From the NCBI GenBank assembly GCA_026874595.1, contig CM049316.1:28751339-28815338 (forward strand): DNA of 64,000 nt, written 5' to 3'. The notes below the pieces were generated by a model. The model was not told the DNA's origin, did no database searches, and worked only from the letters and a program-made list of their open reading frames with translations. Positions 12,018 to 27,130 of the stretch are shown here, piece after piece (positions within the stretch are counted from its first letter, which is position 1; the number at the start of each line of letters is the position of its first letter). The DNA is from Sipunculus nudus (taxonomy: Eukaryota > Annelida > Sipuncula > Golfingiida > Sipunculidae). The position numbers and the translations under genes are program-made.

Positions 12018-12237
12018 GTGGTCATCATTGATTTTCAATCGTTCTGCGTACACGAGGACGACCAAGTAGCGGTTTACGACGGAGAAACCACCGGAAGTAC
12101 CATGATACTCTCACACACCGGATGTGCGCTTCCCAGGGCAGTAGTGACGTCAGACTTCCTCATGTTAATAACCTTCCGCTCTTCCGGTCTAACAACCAGC
12201 AGCGGCTTCCGGTTGGGCTGGCAGTTCATGGAACCTG
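12018..12237 (+). CDS. CUB A, second half (220-nt exon)
   Basis: The acceptor is TATTCAG before GTG and the donor is CCTG/gtatta. It is phase 0 in and phase 1 out. It reads VVIIDFQSFCVHEDDQVAVY, then a DG turn, TGC, LITF and GFRLGWQF, the normal order of a CUB C-terminal half. It is the most diverged of the seven second halves and one residue shorter in the Cys-Asp spacing. No matching first half was found to the left, so its partner exon is outside the window, missed or lost. Confidence 0.85.
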
Positions 12238-15200
12238 GTATTACATTTCTTTCTTTTTAGTATTTTAGACACTCAATATCCCTAAACATTTAGATGGTTC
12301 CTTTCGCTGAAGGCCTACATGTTAAGAACCGATTCATTATTATGCTGATTAATAAATATCGCTGACAGGTTCATGATTAAAAAAAAGAAATGTTTTGTTT
12401 TTTTTTTAAATATGTAACATTAAGCGAAAACTCATTTACGAAACGAGTTGTTTAAAAATCTTTCTGGAATGCGAGGATAAAAAGTAACCCATCTGTTGCC
12501 TCCACCTATGAGATATGTTTTCAGACGTGTTTGTTCGTTTGTTGGCTGACTGGGCGTTTGTCTGTTATCCAGTTTCCACGAAAATTTGTAGAAAGGTTAG
12601 GGATAGGTCAGAAAATCCTTACCTGAATTTTGCGCAGATTTATTTTTTTTTCTAAGCTGAGTTTTGTGCCGTGTGAATTGTGATTTCAATTGCGCAAAAT
12701 GTGTGTAAGGAAGAGCTGGATATAGGTCCGTCTTTTCGAAATTTAAGCGTAAAACAACGCAAGAGGTGAAAACCTCAACTCAACCACAGTTATTACCCAT
12801 AAAAACGACCTCTTGAACAAAACTTAAATCGTATGCATTCTTCCATCCCTACTCAATGATTAGTGTATGATATCTACCATGATGCTAACCTATCAAATAA
12901 AATTGAATGCATAATTTTTTTCATCAGTAACGCTATTGATTTTTTTGTGTGTAAAACAAGCATAATGGCTCCATTTCTACCGATACCTTAACTAAACTCT
13001 TCCCATAACTTGCTTTAGATGTGATAAAATTTGCATCCTACAGTTTGTGGACATCCTCTGGTACCGGAAATGATAGAGGGTGATGGGATTTCTGGGAACT
13101 TGACCTCCTTAAATTGGCCAAACCCCTATCCCACCAACATGAACTGTGTCTGGCAGATGAAGGCAGCGGCAGGACAGGTAAGCAAACCGCAGGCACCAGA
13201 CACAACCATTTAGTAGGAAGGGACGATTTTACAAGAATCAGTGGGATCCCCAACAGACAGAATTTGGTCCAAGTACAATGAACGTACTCGAGTACTTATA
13301 GAGTACTTATAGAGTACTCGAGTACAAGTATGAGTATTTTAGCTATTTTGATGACAGTCTGTTTGATGTCATTATAGTTTTTTAATTAATATATGAATCT
13401 TATGAAATGTCTACTCAAGTTGTTTATTTTACATGTAACTAATACAAAATTTAAAGCCATAAGAGCTACTTCACTTTTAAATAAGAAATATTATTTTGGA
13501 CAATCTGATATTTGTTCTGAGATTTTATTATAAATCTAAAATGTAAGGAATTGCTGATTAAAAATGATAAATACTACTGTGGCTAGTTACTGTTTTAATT
13601 AAAAATGATATCAGCCCTGTGACATTCTAAATACGCATACAATGCTGATAAGTTGTACGTTGTCAGTGTTCACTTCTGCAATTATATATAATCAAAGCAA
13701 ATTCTTAATATCGTCTAATAAAATTTATAATCAGTTTAAATATTATCTCATTATTAATAGGTGAAATTTAAAATACCTCAGTAAAAATTAATTTTCTATA
13801 ACGCAAGCCCACATGTACGAAATTGATTTACTCAATGCGAATGGCGGTAATGATCCCTTATGAGTCCCTCTTAATGCATCCCTTCAAGTTTAGAAGTTTA
13901 GTTATGCTAGTTTTAATTAGGAGTTTATGTGTGTTAATATAGAGTTATATATACATACATCTTCTTAGCATTCCTGGGTATATATATACACCCATTGACT
14001 ATGAGTGGATTATTATTAAAAAAGCAGGGTACATACTAGAGCTGGATCCCTTATAGTCCGGTTATACCAATTTTAATTGGAAGTTTCTATATATATATAT
14101 ATATTTATTCGTACAAGGAAGTACAGTACATTATATGCAATGAAAAGAAATATGAAATAAATGAGAGATATACAGAAAGAAGGAAGGAAAAATGAAAGTT
14201 CAGTCCGTACCTATTACAAAATCGGATGATAATAAATCAATTAGCGTTTTAACCTCATCGGAGGTCAAATGCGAGGTACATATCCCATCTTTGCATTCTA
14301 TCAATTCTGACAGTAAATCTAAGTTAATGGATGTTGTTACCATAATCAACTGTATCTTAAGTATCTTTATATTTCTAATGTCTATGTGTTATAAGCATGG
14401 GTCGAATAAGTTAACAACGGAGGCTAGCAATCGGTAAAATGCAGATTTCTTGTTTTTATTTTGTTATTTTTATATTTTTCACAGATGGTTAGCCTACAGT
14501 TTAACAGCTTCTGTACAGAAAACACCCGTGATTACCTGAGAGTTTATGAAGGTACAAGTCAGACGGACCCTGAAATATATTCCCTCAGCGGTTGCTTCGA
14601 TGTCCCAAACGTCATGACGGCGCGTAATGAAATGCTCCTGACCTTCACCAGCGACAGCAGCGCCCCCTATCCAGGCTTCAATATCTACTATGCATTTGTT
14701 CCAGGTAGGTTCTGTGTATAATTTCACATTAGATCATGTAATGTATATGTGTGCATTTTCTCTTATCACAATTAATATTTAACTGAATTTTGATTAATTA
14801 CCAAATACCAAATATCATTTCTTTCGTCCGTTTAATATGTATCTTTAATATGGAAAATATATTTTTTTGTTATTAATGTAAAACAAATACGATTTTGCAC
14901 CACCATTACTGTGAGGGATTGCAACCATTAGCTATGTTCTGGTACACATTTGTAAACACAATGATAATATACAACATTTTAAATACAACACATAGAGAGT
15001 TCGAGATATAACTGACCATAGAGCAGTAGCTGACCAGATCTGAGATATAACAACATAATATATCCGGGCAAGTTTCCAAACTGACATGAAGTGAGTCTCA
15101 CTAGATGGCCACTCAATCAACACGACCACCCTCCTACGACGACCAGTTATTGTGGTCGCTGCAAGCATACTACCCAACTGTCAAAACGACTGCAGTCCGT

Positions 15201-18200
15201 CCCACCAAGGGGCGCCCATTGTTTTATGGCGATCAGGGGCGTATCCGAGATTTTTTAAAGGGGAAGGTCCAACCTAGGAAGACTATAAGAAAACCTAAAA
15301 ATGGGTCTCTGGTCCGGAAAGGAAGGGTCCACCAGGTCGCAAAATTTGGTTTAAAACCTCAAAAAGGTTGTTTAAAAAAAGGAGTGTCCGGACCCGCCTC
15401 GGGATCCGCCACTGGCAAAATTTCTGACAGAAAGTTTTTTTTTTAATTAAAAAAAAATTAAATTATTTTTTGTTGTTGGAGGTAACCGCCTCCATTTTGT
15501 TAATGCTAGCTTAACTAAGTATATGTACATCTGCAGATTTCCATTCCGGTTTCGGACTACTTGACAGAGCAGTATCACATTCCTCTCATTTTATATCCTG
15601 GCGTTAACCAGGCCTGGTGATTACTGCACCTGCGGGCCCTGGGTTGGTAATCATACCACCGAGGACCCCCGAAAGGCGCACTCGTTTGTAAGTGAAACAC
15701 GGCCGTTGGGTACAACCTTCCCATTAAGCCTGCAGAGCGCTCACCCTGGGTTTGGGCCGACCGTGAAAAACCGGCAGAAAGTTACGTGAATTCCGACAAT
15801 GGATAATGAACTGTTTTGGAAACCCTAATGAGTGTACACTTTGCAACTTTCTATACGTTTCCTCGTGTAGTCATAGCGCAGGATTTCATGTTTTCTTAGC
15901 CGATAAAATATGTTACTATATCTATGGTACCTAATACTCGAATTATCCAATCAACGTCCGGCAAAATGTGTCCATAACCTTGTCTCTTCAGTCAATATGT
16001 TGTGACTGTTTTCTAACATATTAACGCTATTGTTTCACTTAAATTCTTTGCAAGGTATGGTGGGTGGGGGGGGGGGGGGGTCCTTATGAATAATTGCCAG
16101 AAAAAAGTACAAAATATTTTTATAATTTAGAAAAAAGAAATGGAAATAAGAGACATGTTAAGCTTTTGGTTAAGGATAATGGAAATGCTGCAACAGGTAT
16201 AAATAATATTTATGCTGAATCCTCTCAAGTTAATGATACAGTAAATCTCGAAACCAATTGTTTTTAAATTAATAAAACTACTCCTAGATAAACAAATGAA
16301 CATCAGGAGAACTGTGAAGGCTATTTAACAGTTTAGGAATGTTTTAAAGTATCAAAAACATTTAAAAATGACAAATCAACAGGGAATGATGGATCAACAA
16401 CAGAGTTCTATATAACCTTTTAGAATAAAACAGGATCTATAATTGTGCATAGTTTTAATTTTTCACTTGATCAGGGTAACCTGACTCCATCACAGAAGCA
16501 GTCTGTAATTACATTAATTGAGAAGAAAGATAAAGATCGAACAAAAATAAAGAATTGGCGTCCAATCTCGTTATTAAACACCGATTATAAAATAATGACT
16601 AAAGCTTTATCTTTTTGAGTTAAACATGTTTTGTCAAATATCATACATAGAAACCAATTTTGATATGTATAAAAACATCTATGAAAGAGGCAATAAGAAC
16701 CATCTTAGATTCTTTTTTGATATAGATTAATGTAAAATAAAAGGTTTATTGGCGACAATCGAATTTGAAAACGCGTTCGATACAGTGGAATTGTAATTTT
16801 GCAGCTTTAAAAAGATTTAATTTTGGTGAATCATTTGTTAAATGGGTTAAAGTATTGTATTAAGATGTGGAAGCTTGTATCATGAATAATTGCCATTCAT
16901 CAGGATATTTTACAATAGGAAGAGGAGATAGATAAGGAGACCCCTTATCAACGAACTTATGTATTATCTGTTTAGAAATAACTGCAGTTAATATTAGTAA
17001 TTATCAAGATATTCATGGTATAAAGATTTAAAATAAGGAGGTAAAATTGGTTTTATATGCTGATGACATCACTGTTATTTTAAAAGATTTGGACTTCCTT
17101 AAAACTGTTCTAGATTTGTTCAGAGAGTTTACTAAATGTGCAGGTTTACACATTAATAATGCTAAAACTGAAGCAAAGGGGTTAGGAAAAAACAAAGATA
17201 GCAATAGTAAACCTTTAGGGTTAGTGTGGTCAAAATGTGTAAAGGTGCTGGGAACATATATATCATATAATACGGAATTGAGTAATACATTAAATTTTGA
17301 AAATAAAATTCATAGCATATGTTATATAACAAACATGTAGAAGCAAAGAAATTTTACATTCCAAGGGAAAATTTTAATAGCTAAAAAACTATGTATTTCT
17401 AAACTCACTGATCTCTTGGCTTATTTCAATATGCCAGAAACTTATAAAGGGAGATTAAATAATATATTATGGTGTTTTATATGAATGGGACAGAAAAAGA
17501 AAAGGGTTAAAAGAGATCTGCTGATAAAGCCATTTGAAAATATGGGGGGGGGGGGGGGCTGAATATGTTAAACATTGATTGCTATATAAAAGCGCAACAG
17601 GTAATGTGGATCAAAAGATATTTAGCCAAACCAAAAAAAGATTGGAAATTGTGTATAGACTCATTGTGTGATATATATGAGAATACGAAATTACTGTTAG
17701 AGTGTTATTATACCAAAAACCGTCTAAAAGGTTCAATGCCAGATGTAAACATAGATATGTTTATGGCATGGAAACAATTTTGTATTCCAGAGTTATCTTA
17801 TTGCATATGTAATAATAAGGATATCAAAATAAATGGAAAACCGTTCTTCTGTAAGTCACTACATCAGTCAGGTTTAACATACGTAAAACACTTATTTGGT
17901 ATGAATGGGAATCCAGTAAGTTTTAAAGAGTGGGAAGAGGAAGGAGCAAAACAATGTAATTATTTGTTTTATAGGTCCATAATTAAACAAAGTAACATTT
18001 TGAATCACTGCAGATATAATGGACAGTTTATGATACAAAATGTATTTAATTGCCAAACAAGACAAGGACCAGTTGCAGTTGAAAATGTTATTGCAAAGCA
18101 GGTATATGATTATTTTATTAGTCTAGTAAAAACACAGGGTTCCAGTACAAGGCAAAAGTTTAATAATAAATATAATGTAACAGATGAAGAGTGGGGTCTT

Positions 18201-19762
18201 TTATATACCAATAGCCTAACATTATGTAAGATAAAAGAAAGTGAGAGTTTTCAGTTTAAAAAAGCTCCATAATTTTTTATATCTTAAAAATAGATTGTAT
18301 AAGTTTGGTTTAACTGAAGACCCATATTGAAGGTTTTGCCATACAGAGTTAGAAATATATGAGCCTTTCTTTTGTAATTGTTCTACTGTTAAACGGTTTT
18401 GGCAAGATATAAGCATTTTTTATGGTTTACCAATTAATTTATTTACAAATTAGAATATTATTTAAGGAATATCTGAAAAGAATATAAGAACAGAAAATAA
18501 AATTCTTATACATGCAAAAGCTTTAATATATAGAACTAAAGATTCTGTTCAGATAAACCTTGAACACTTTAAAAAGAACATGGGTTATCAAAGGAAGATT
18601 GAATGTACAGATAAGCCTGCAGAAAAAAAACAAATAAATGGAAACTTTTGTAGCAAAATATGAGAAGGACAATGGAAACTTGATCCATACCTACACAATA
18701 GATTATTTGTATGACACAATATATTTTACATATAAAGGAAAACAATAATATTGAGCTTGTTTTACTTAACATTACAAGTATTTCTAAAATTATATATAGA
18801 TGGAAAAGGTGAAAAGTTGTTAGTCATACTATACTTTGAACAAAAAGGTTAATATTTATGTGTATGTGTATTTTGTATTGAGTACTCTTTTTGTATGTTT
18901 TTTTTTTTTTTTTTTTTTGTCACTGTTTGGTGTACTGTCTTAAATCATGTGTGTTATTACTGTCTGTAATTTCTTTGGTCAATAAAAAAAAATAATTGCT
19001 GGATTACTTTGTTGATTAACTGACAGTTAATATTTCAAAATAATTTGACTTTGTTAATAAATATCCCTTAAACCCGATGGACAACCCTAGATGGAAAAGT
19101 TTAATGTGCCGTAGTTAAAAAAATCGACATTGCCAATATGGGTGATCAAAAGTTTGTCGTCCTATTTTCTGGACTCTTACATATATTTTGTCCTGAATAT
19201 ATGTTAAATCTGTCGTCACTGTGGTCATTCCCATGTTTGTAAGCATTTTTATCACGACCATATATATATAAAAAAATCTTCGACGGTTCTGACAGTTTTG
19301 TGCCGTATATTATAACCGGCTCGTGCATGGGAACACCCGGCTGGTGTTATGAAGGTATGAACCATGCTGGTGTCATGACATTTGCTTACTCATTCTTAAT
19401 GAGGTCACTAAGTGCGGGGATTTCTTGCGTTCTGTTAGTTACCTTTAAGCCCACACCTCCTTTATGGATTCATATAAGGAGTTCTTGTGTGGTATCTTTA
19501 TGCCTTAGGGTATTTTTATTCAATAATAATATTATAATTTAATGATTATCATGATTATAATATAATATAGTATTATGTAGTGACAGAATAAAGTATAAAT
19601 ACCACAATTTAATTGTATATGGGTCGATTTAATAGTTATTTGTTTGCCTAGAGATTGTTTTACACGGTGTATAATATGATACATGTATTATACAAAAAAT
19701 ATAATATAATATAAAATATAATGTAATATAATATGATGCAATATAAATTATATGATTTAATG

Positions 19763-19837
<75 letters not shown>

Positions 19838-22800
19838 CAGAGAGATTTCCATGTAAAAAATGCTCTTTGTTTTCATTTCAAAAATCCAAAAATCCACACA
19901 ATGTGTAATATAGGTCATCAATGTCACAAGTCTTTAAAAACATATTTTATTGAACATCATATAAGGTTGTGGCTCACCATCCAGTCCTGTGGTGATAAGT
20001 GGCCCGAACTCAGGAACCCTGACATCACCGAATTATCCAAACTTGTATCCGGCAACCCTAGACTGTGCTTGGCGTTTCGTAGGATCGCAAGACCAGGCAA
20101 GTAACAACCTCTACCGGAGGTCATTATTGCTACCTAACATAGTGTTAACGAGACTCGAGGTTGTAGTTTACTTAGGATTATTTTTACATTTATGTTTGTT
20201 TCAGGTGTGTAACTAGGGGGATAATGTGGGGACATGTCCCCCCCCCCCCCCAAAAAAAAAAAATGTCCGCTTTCATCTGAAGATAATATCATAGACACTA
20301 GATATCTGCTAGAAATAGGCCTATTATAAAATGTAAGTGCTTTTTAAAACATGAAAATATCTGTCATGATTCTTTACAATTATATCCATCAAATTTTACA
20401 TGAATATTAGTGGCATGCCGTTTAATTGATAAAAATCGATGTTTGGTCGTTATCTTTCCAAATTAATTTTATTCGATTGCATAATTGCATAATCGATTTA
20501 AACGACTATGTAAGCAAATACAAAGAATATAAACCTGTGAGATATATACAAACACAAAGCAACGAACAGCATCAAAACGGAACCACGCGCAGCCAACAAA
20601 CCTCAGATGACAGGTCGACCTTGGATGCGGTTGGATTGATGGTATCATTCAGCCCCTTTCACAAATGTGGTGCGATCGCTTGCACCATAGGTTGCAACAA
20701 GGGTCTATCGCCATAGATCGCATAAAGTATCGCCAAAGGATTCACAAATGCAACAGTTATCTTACAAGTAGAAGCGACCGTTGTACGACGAAGTAGCATA
20801 CGCTTGTACGAGTGGTCTTGCGTTCACATGAGAGTGTTGCACGATTGGGAGCGATTGGTCTGACGTCACAAGTAACTGTCGAGCGACTGGTCGTATGGTG
20901 GTTCGAGGTGACGTACAACCATGCGATTACTCGTGCGATTGGATGAGACCGGTTGCACGATCATGCTATTGGTCTTACGAGTGGTCGTGAGAGGGGCCAT
21001 TTGTGCAGCAGCCATCCTTCCTCCTTGAATGCTGAGGGCGTTTTGATGGTCATCTAGCTAGATCTTGTTTACGCCCTTCAGACTCGCACCATACGGAAGG
21101 CCAAGGACCTTCGCGCCGGCGGCCTCCTAAGCAAAGAAATTAAAAAAAAAAAAAAATTAAGGTCCATGTCTTAAGGCCGGAACTTGATGAAAAAGTGTTC
21201 CATAGCAGATGTTTTATTCAGAAGATGCCATTGTTGTTTGCACTGTAGCGTTTTGTAATTTTTCTTGGATAAAAGTCTATTTTAATTCTATTTTTAAAGT
21301 TCTTTTTCCAGTTTTCCAGAATTTTCTTTTGTATCATTCTCTATTCGGTGGAGCACCTCGAGAAGTTTGTATCTACAGTTGAGGCTTTCTTCTTTTGTTT
21401 TAGATCTCACCAGGTTTTTTCATTTCTCCTCTAAAACGTCTTAGGCATAGTACCAAGCGTCATATTTCTGGTGTAGTTTAAAAAAAATATATAATTTGAA
21501 CAAAGGTCGAGGTTAAGTGCTCCTTGACTGTGTCATCCAGGTCACTTGTCAGATTAACTGCCGCACACAAGTAAGTAATCTGGGTAGTGGTAAAAGTGTC
21601 CATGAAAGTTTCACTTGAGAACTTGGCTGGTGGTTCTGTTTTATCCGTTTGTGTTTTCTTGGCTTTACTTGTTGTTTTCACTACAGGTTCAGTCTAGGTA
21701 ATCTTTGTTCTGAACATTTTTGGTTCCGTCTGCATCAATTTTTGTCTTGAGTCTGGTGGGTAGGTCTGTCTGTAAACATTCGGTTTCTGTGAGTTTGTTG
21801 GTAAATCCACTTCCATAACTTCAATTGGAGTATTTGGAGTTGTTTTGAGTTGAGTACCAGTCGGAGTAGTTGTGTGTGAAAGATCTTGGGTGTTGGTACG
21901 GTCCACAGTGCGAGTTGGTGCTGGAAGCTTGACATATAAAACTTGCCGGTAGATGGCGCAACCTTCATAGGCAGTGCGGGTTCTCCTCGGCAGTTAAAGC
22001 ATCATGATGGTCACTGCTTCGAAACTTGTAACATCTGTGTTTGTTTTGACAGTAGCGTGAAGGATGGTCCCATTTACGACATCTGCCGCAGAAAGGGATC
22101 TCGATGTTTTGGTACGGCTCTGTATTGAATCGGTTGAAAGCCAGTCATAATCCCTCCTGTAACGCATGGCTGGACACGGCAGGATCAGTCCACAGCAGTA
22201 GGTGGAATTCACCTCACTACGATGGGGAATTCTTTCGAAACTCGAGTCTTGGGACGTTTCTTGGGTCTGTGAGCTGTAGACCGAATAGTAGAAATCTGCC
22301 GAAATTCCAAGATGGTTTTCGTTTCTGTGATTATTTTAGTCTGGGAAGATGCTGTTTCTGAGTGGGGTGTATATATAAAGAATTCCTAGTTCTGGTAGCC
22401 GCATCGAAACTTACATCAGGGAAAGTCTCGCGTAGTAGTATGTTAAGTACAAACTTGTTTTCTAGCACTGTACGTTATATCCCGTCATCAATAAGGCCCG
22501 ATGGGTTTACCATGCTTCATATGAGAAGCGACGCACATACTAGCGAGCGAAAATAAGCAGCTGAGCTGAAGCGCTGTCGAAAAACACGTCTACTCGCGAT
22601 AAACGCTAACACGACTTAAAGGATGGTCATCTCCATAGTCCCCCTCTATATACCAAGAGGAGTAGCCGCATAAAGTCTCACACAGTCTTATAATGGAAGT
22701 ACAACGTTGCAAGATGAGATGCGAACTGTCGGACAACCTTTGCATGGTCATCACAAAAGCAACCAAACGCACGGCTTATCTCTAGACAATGCTTGCACAA

Positions 22801-23242
22801 GTGCGATTTTTGCACGACTTCCAGCCGATCAAATGCGATTTTTAGACGTGCGAACTTACGCATCCAGACCACACATCTCGGACTATTTACTTATTCATTA
22901 TTTTAGATAGTAGTATATACAGCAGGTTTCAAGGTAATATACAGACATTGTATAAAATAATAAATTATTAATTGATCATCGGTCGTTCTTATTTTCCAAT
23001 CATCGATTATGATTTTGAAACCAATTCTAACTACTAATAGAGATACATGTATATATATCAAGGGACCATATTTCTGAATTTTTCAACTGTCCCTTTTTGT
23101 TCTTTTATATTTCATATATATATATAAACCATTTGCCCATGCAATGTATATATATATATAATATATATATATACATTATATATATATATATATAAACCAT
23201 TTGCCCATGCAATGTATATATATATATATAATATATATATAC

Positions 23243-23281
<39 letters not shown>

Positions 23282-26200
23282 ATTTGCCTATGCAATGTGT
23301 TTGCCTGCGGACATCCCGTACCCAATCCATGGTACCCACCCAAACTTAAGTCCTGTATTTTATATTAAGTCAATTACATTAATAATGTAAAGAAAATGTT
23401 GACTTTGCAATCCGTTCAACCAATGGCTGCCCAATGGTCCTAAATGATAATTATGAAATGTAAATATTTTTTGTTCAATATTAAACAGAGGAAAAGGCTA
23501 TGATGGTGTATGGCCTCCAGTACCATTAACATACAATGCAGCTGTATTTAAACGTGTCCTTGACTCTGTCAATACAGTCAACATGTCTAAAAAAACTGCT
23601 TTTCAATTACATGATTATATCTTTACTTCTAATTCACCCCAGCGAATGGGGTTTGTTTCCTTCTAAATAATTGCCGGAATACCATGTTCATGTAAAAAAA
23701 AGTTTAAACAAACTTATCCCAAAACTTAGGGGCGTCAAAAGTGGACGGATAATTATTTAAATTATTATTTAATTTAGTAAGGACCATTACAGTACTTGTC
23801 ACTGGAGTAAACAATTTTCGACCACACGAACCATTCCCGCTGTAAAGTTTAGGGTGTGTACCCTGGCCAAACCTGTATCCGGACTGTAATGTGTTTTCTT
23901 AGTCAGTTTCCATGGCAAGCAATACATATTTAGAATCACCCAGAATCGAATTTAAACAGCTATGATGTCAATACACACATCGATACCTATAATTGAATAC
24001 CTACAATTAGACGTATCAAAAGTCTTTAAAGGTTTATATTTACAGCCGTTTAAACAATCCTGCGAGTTCTCTAAATATACATAGATTTTCATATGAACTT
24101 GTTAAAAACACTTCCGATCAGCTACAGATTTAGCCAGACCCCATTCCTAATACTATATACAGATCATAAGCTTTTCAGTTAAAGTTAGAATTCAACAAAG
24201 CTGAACGTTTCGTTACCTTCGTTAAGAGCGCAGCATATATAGCGAAGCTTAACTTTACTGTAGTCATGTGACTGGAAAATTTTAGAGGTCAGAGGCAACG
24301 CTCGCACCGGAAGTTTTCAGCGAGCGTGGTATCTTAGTTACCTGCAAGGTTTTTATTTGTAATTTTAATATGTAATTTCATAGGTATATATGTTGGTGCA
24401 GACTAGGTAAATGATAAGCTTTGTAGGTTGTGTGTATCTAAGAGGCTAAGACTTGACAATAAAAAGTTCAAAGTCAATGTGACGTAAGTTTGTTAAAACC
24501 TACAATTTAATTCGAGTAAGTGGTCGTTACTAGTCGCAAACTGGTTGCAATTTGAAGCTTAATAAACGTTTTTCTGTCTTTGGCCACCAGACTGATTATT
24601 TTTAATGTTCCCACACAGGTTGTACAGCTAAGCTTTACCGACTTCTGTACGGAGAGTTGTTGTGATGTCATAACTATACAGGACGGGGACCAGGGTCAGA
24701 CCAACGTCAGTCACAGCGGCTGTTCTGTGCCAGGCAACTTTATCTCAACTCAGTCCAGCGTTCTGCTACTTTTCACCAGCGATGGTTCTGTGCAGGAGAG
24801 AGGGTTCTCTGTGAATTATGAATTCCAAGGATCCACTAGTAAGTCATACACACACACAAACACACTGCAGACACTGCGGTTGTTTGATTCCAAGGATTTC
24901 AAATTCGCGATGTTAGCAAAAAGGGAATTTATCGCGAAAATAAAACCTCCGTGAAAAAGAGGCCCCATAATCAAAGGCAATTCAAGATGGATATTATGAA
25001 TAATAATTGATCCTAGATAGCACCGTTAATCTAAGAAAGCTATCATTATAGGGACATAATCAGGAGCTAAATTATGGCTATTCTTTCACACTATCAGTTA
25101 AGTTTTGCTTTATACAAATGTTTTCCAGTAAAATCGTCCAAGCACACGGTCTCATTTCCTCGCATACGGCTGTTTAACACCATGTTATGGCTCTGCGTGT
25201 TGGTAAACACAGTCTGCTCACCATAACAAGACCGCGTGACCGGTGGTCCGATTAACAGGGGCAACATGCTGAGTTTCAGCCAGCAGAACCATGTATTACA
25301 TTTTTGGGCTAAGTCAGATCGCGCATTTTCTAATTGGCACGTGTTTTGGCTCAGCGATGCACACGGCCCCACGCGGTGTTTATGTTGACACCTGTCATCG
25401 CGCCCGTTCCATTGTTTTTAACATTTGTTTAGAGGAGAAAGCAAACGGTTTTAGGGCAATATTTTGGCAGGAATAGTTTTATGTTAAAGGGAAGAAGCTA
25501 TTTTTCATGTTAACTCGCCATGCTTAGTAGGTGAGTGGGCCCTTTTAATAATAGGCCTTTCACATTGTCTTCCAAAAATGTACAGCGATAATCTGCTCAT
25601 TCGCTATTCACTTGGGTACCCGTTCAAATCCTTCGATTTTTTTACAATATTACTTTTTTTTATAATTAAGTCATAAAATGATGGATATAATCTGTGTAGG
25701 TTGTGTACGGTGAGGTCGCGAAAACTGGACCCTCGCAAATATCACGAAATGTTTACCCCACGTATATAAAACCTACCAAATTTTACAGTCTGCTGATCCC
25801 CGGCATGGTTATGATAGTGGCCCATCAAAGGTCCGTGGTATTCTTCGGTTTCCTCCACCCAACGCCCGCATCTGGAGAGAGCCTATCGTTGACTGTCACA
25901 ACTTTTCACTGGAATAACGTTTAGTACGGTGGCTGATATAGGAAATAGAAAAAAATATAATCTTCGAAAACGCGTGATATTATCTCGAGATCTCGACATA
26001 AAATTTCAAGAAAAAAAAATATTTTGCTGCAGAATGAAAAATTATCTCGAGATCTCGAGAAAGTAAGATGTGTATATTGATTATGTCTTACATACCGTGA
26101 CTGATTTAATTGACGTAAAGCTAAACAAATTTAGAGGAACCCAATCTGATATATGACGTCTGTCAAATTAACAAAATCTCTTGAACTTTTCCCTAAAAAT

Positions 26201-27053
26201 TAGCCAATCCCACGGGGTAAAGGTTGAGCCTATCGTTTATATCCACGTGTTTATAACATGGGTCGGGGGGGGCGCAAAAATGGCTACCGGTCGTAATCAA
26301 TATACTTCCGGCAAAGGCAGCTGCTTCAATTCACAATAAAGAGTTTGTTAAATTACTAAAATTGCATTGCTTCTTATGTCCGCATGAAATTCAACAAGGG
26401 ATCTTTCAATACCTCGGTTGAATGTTTTTTTTCTGAATGTTAACATTACCACAAGTACCTTGTGTACAAGCAGCCTGTAGATAAAATGCTTATACATCAG
26501 TCAAAGCTGCGTTATAAGAACCTTTCCAAGCAGGTTTTACCTTCAGTTCCTTAATCTGTATATGCAGAGTAAGCCGTTATCACATAAATACTACAAATAA
26601 AGCAGGTGAATAGTGGCTTTAAGACCAAAGCAGAGCATTTTTAAATCATTTCTGAGATTAAGATAGATTGACTAAAGATAATCTGAGCTGTAGTATTACG
26701 TTTTCATGATTGCATATTGTAAATGTATATTGTCCCTTCAACTTTGTTTTGCTTTTGTCAATTAAGCATCAAAAGGTTCTTACAAATTTAAAATTTTATC
26801 TCGAGAAGTTTTTTTTGTGCGTGCTTATTTTTTTTGCGAAATGTTATCTCAAGATTTGAGATATTATCTGGAGACACTCGAGATCTAAAACAAAATTCTG
26901 TGTACTAAATCAGCCACCGTAGTTTGGATATCTCCATATGATTTCCTGTTGTAATTGACCCTACACCACCAGTTCCAGTAGCGTCAATTTATCTTCCAGG
27001 TTGGAGAAATACTCGCAGACTGACACACACTCACACTCACACACTATAACGCT

Positions 27054-27130
<77 letters not shown>

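Noticed and set aside
20097-20102. Use of the next GT (after GCAA) as the CUB C donor
   Set aside because: It would add four nucleotides and break the frame with the exon at 24619; the GC donor keeps it.
23105-23290. CRISPR-like repeat-spacer array
   Set aside because: Spacers are TA microsatellite, there are only three units and the DNA is eukaryotic.
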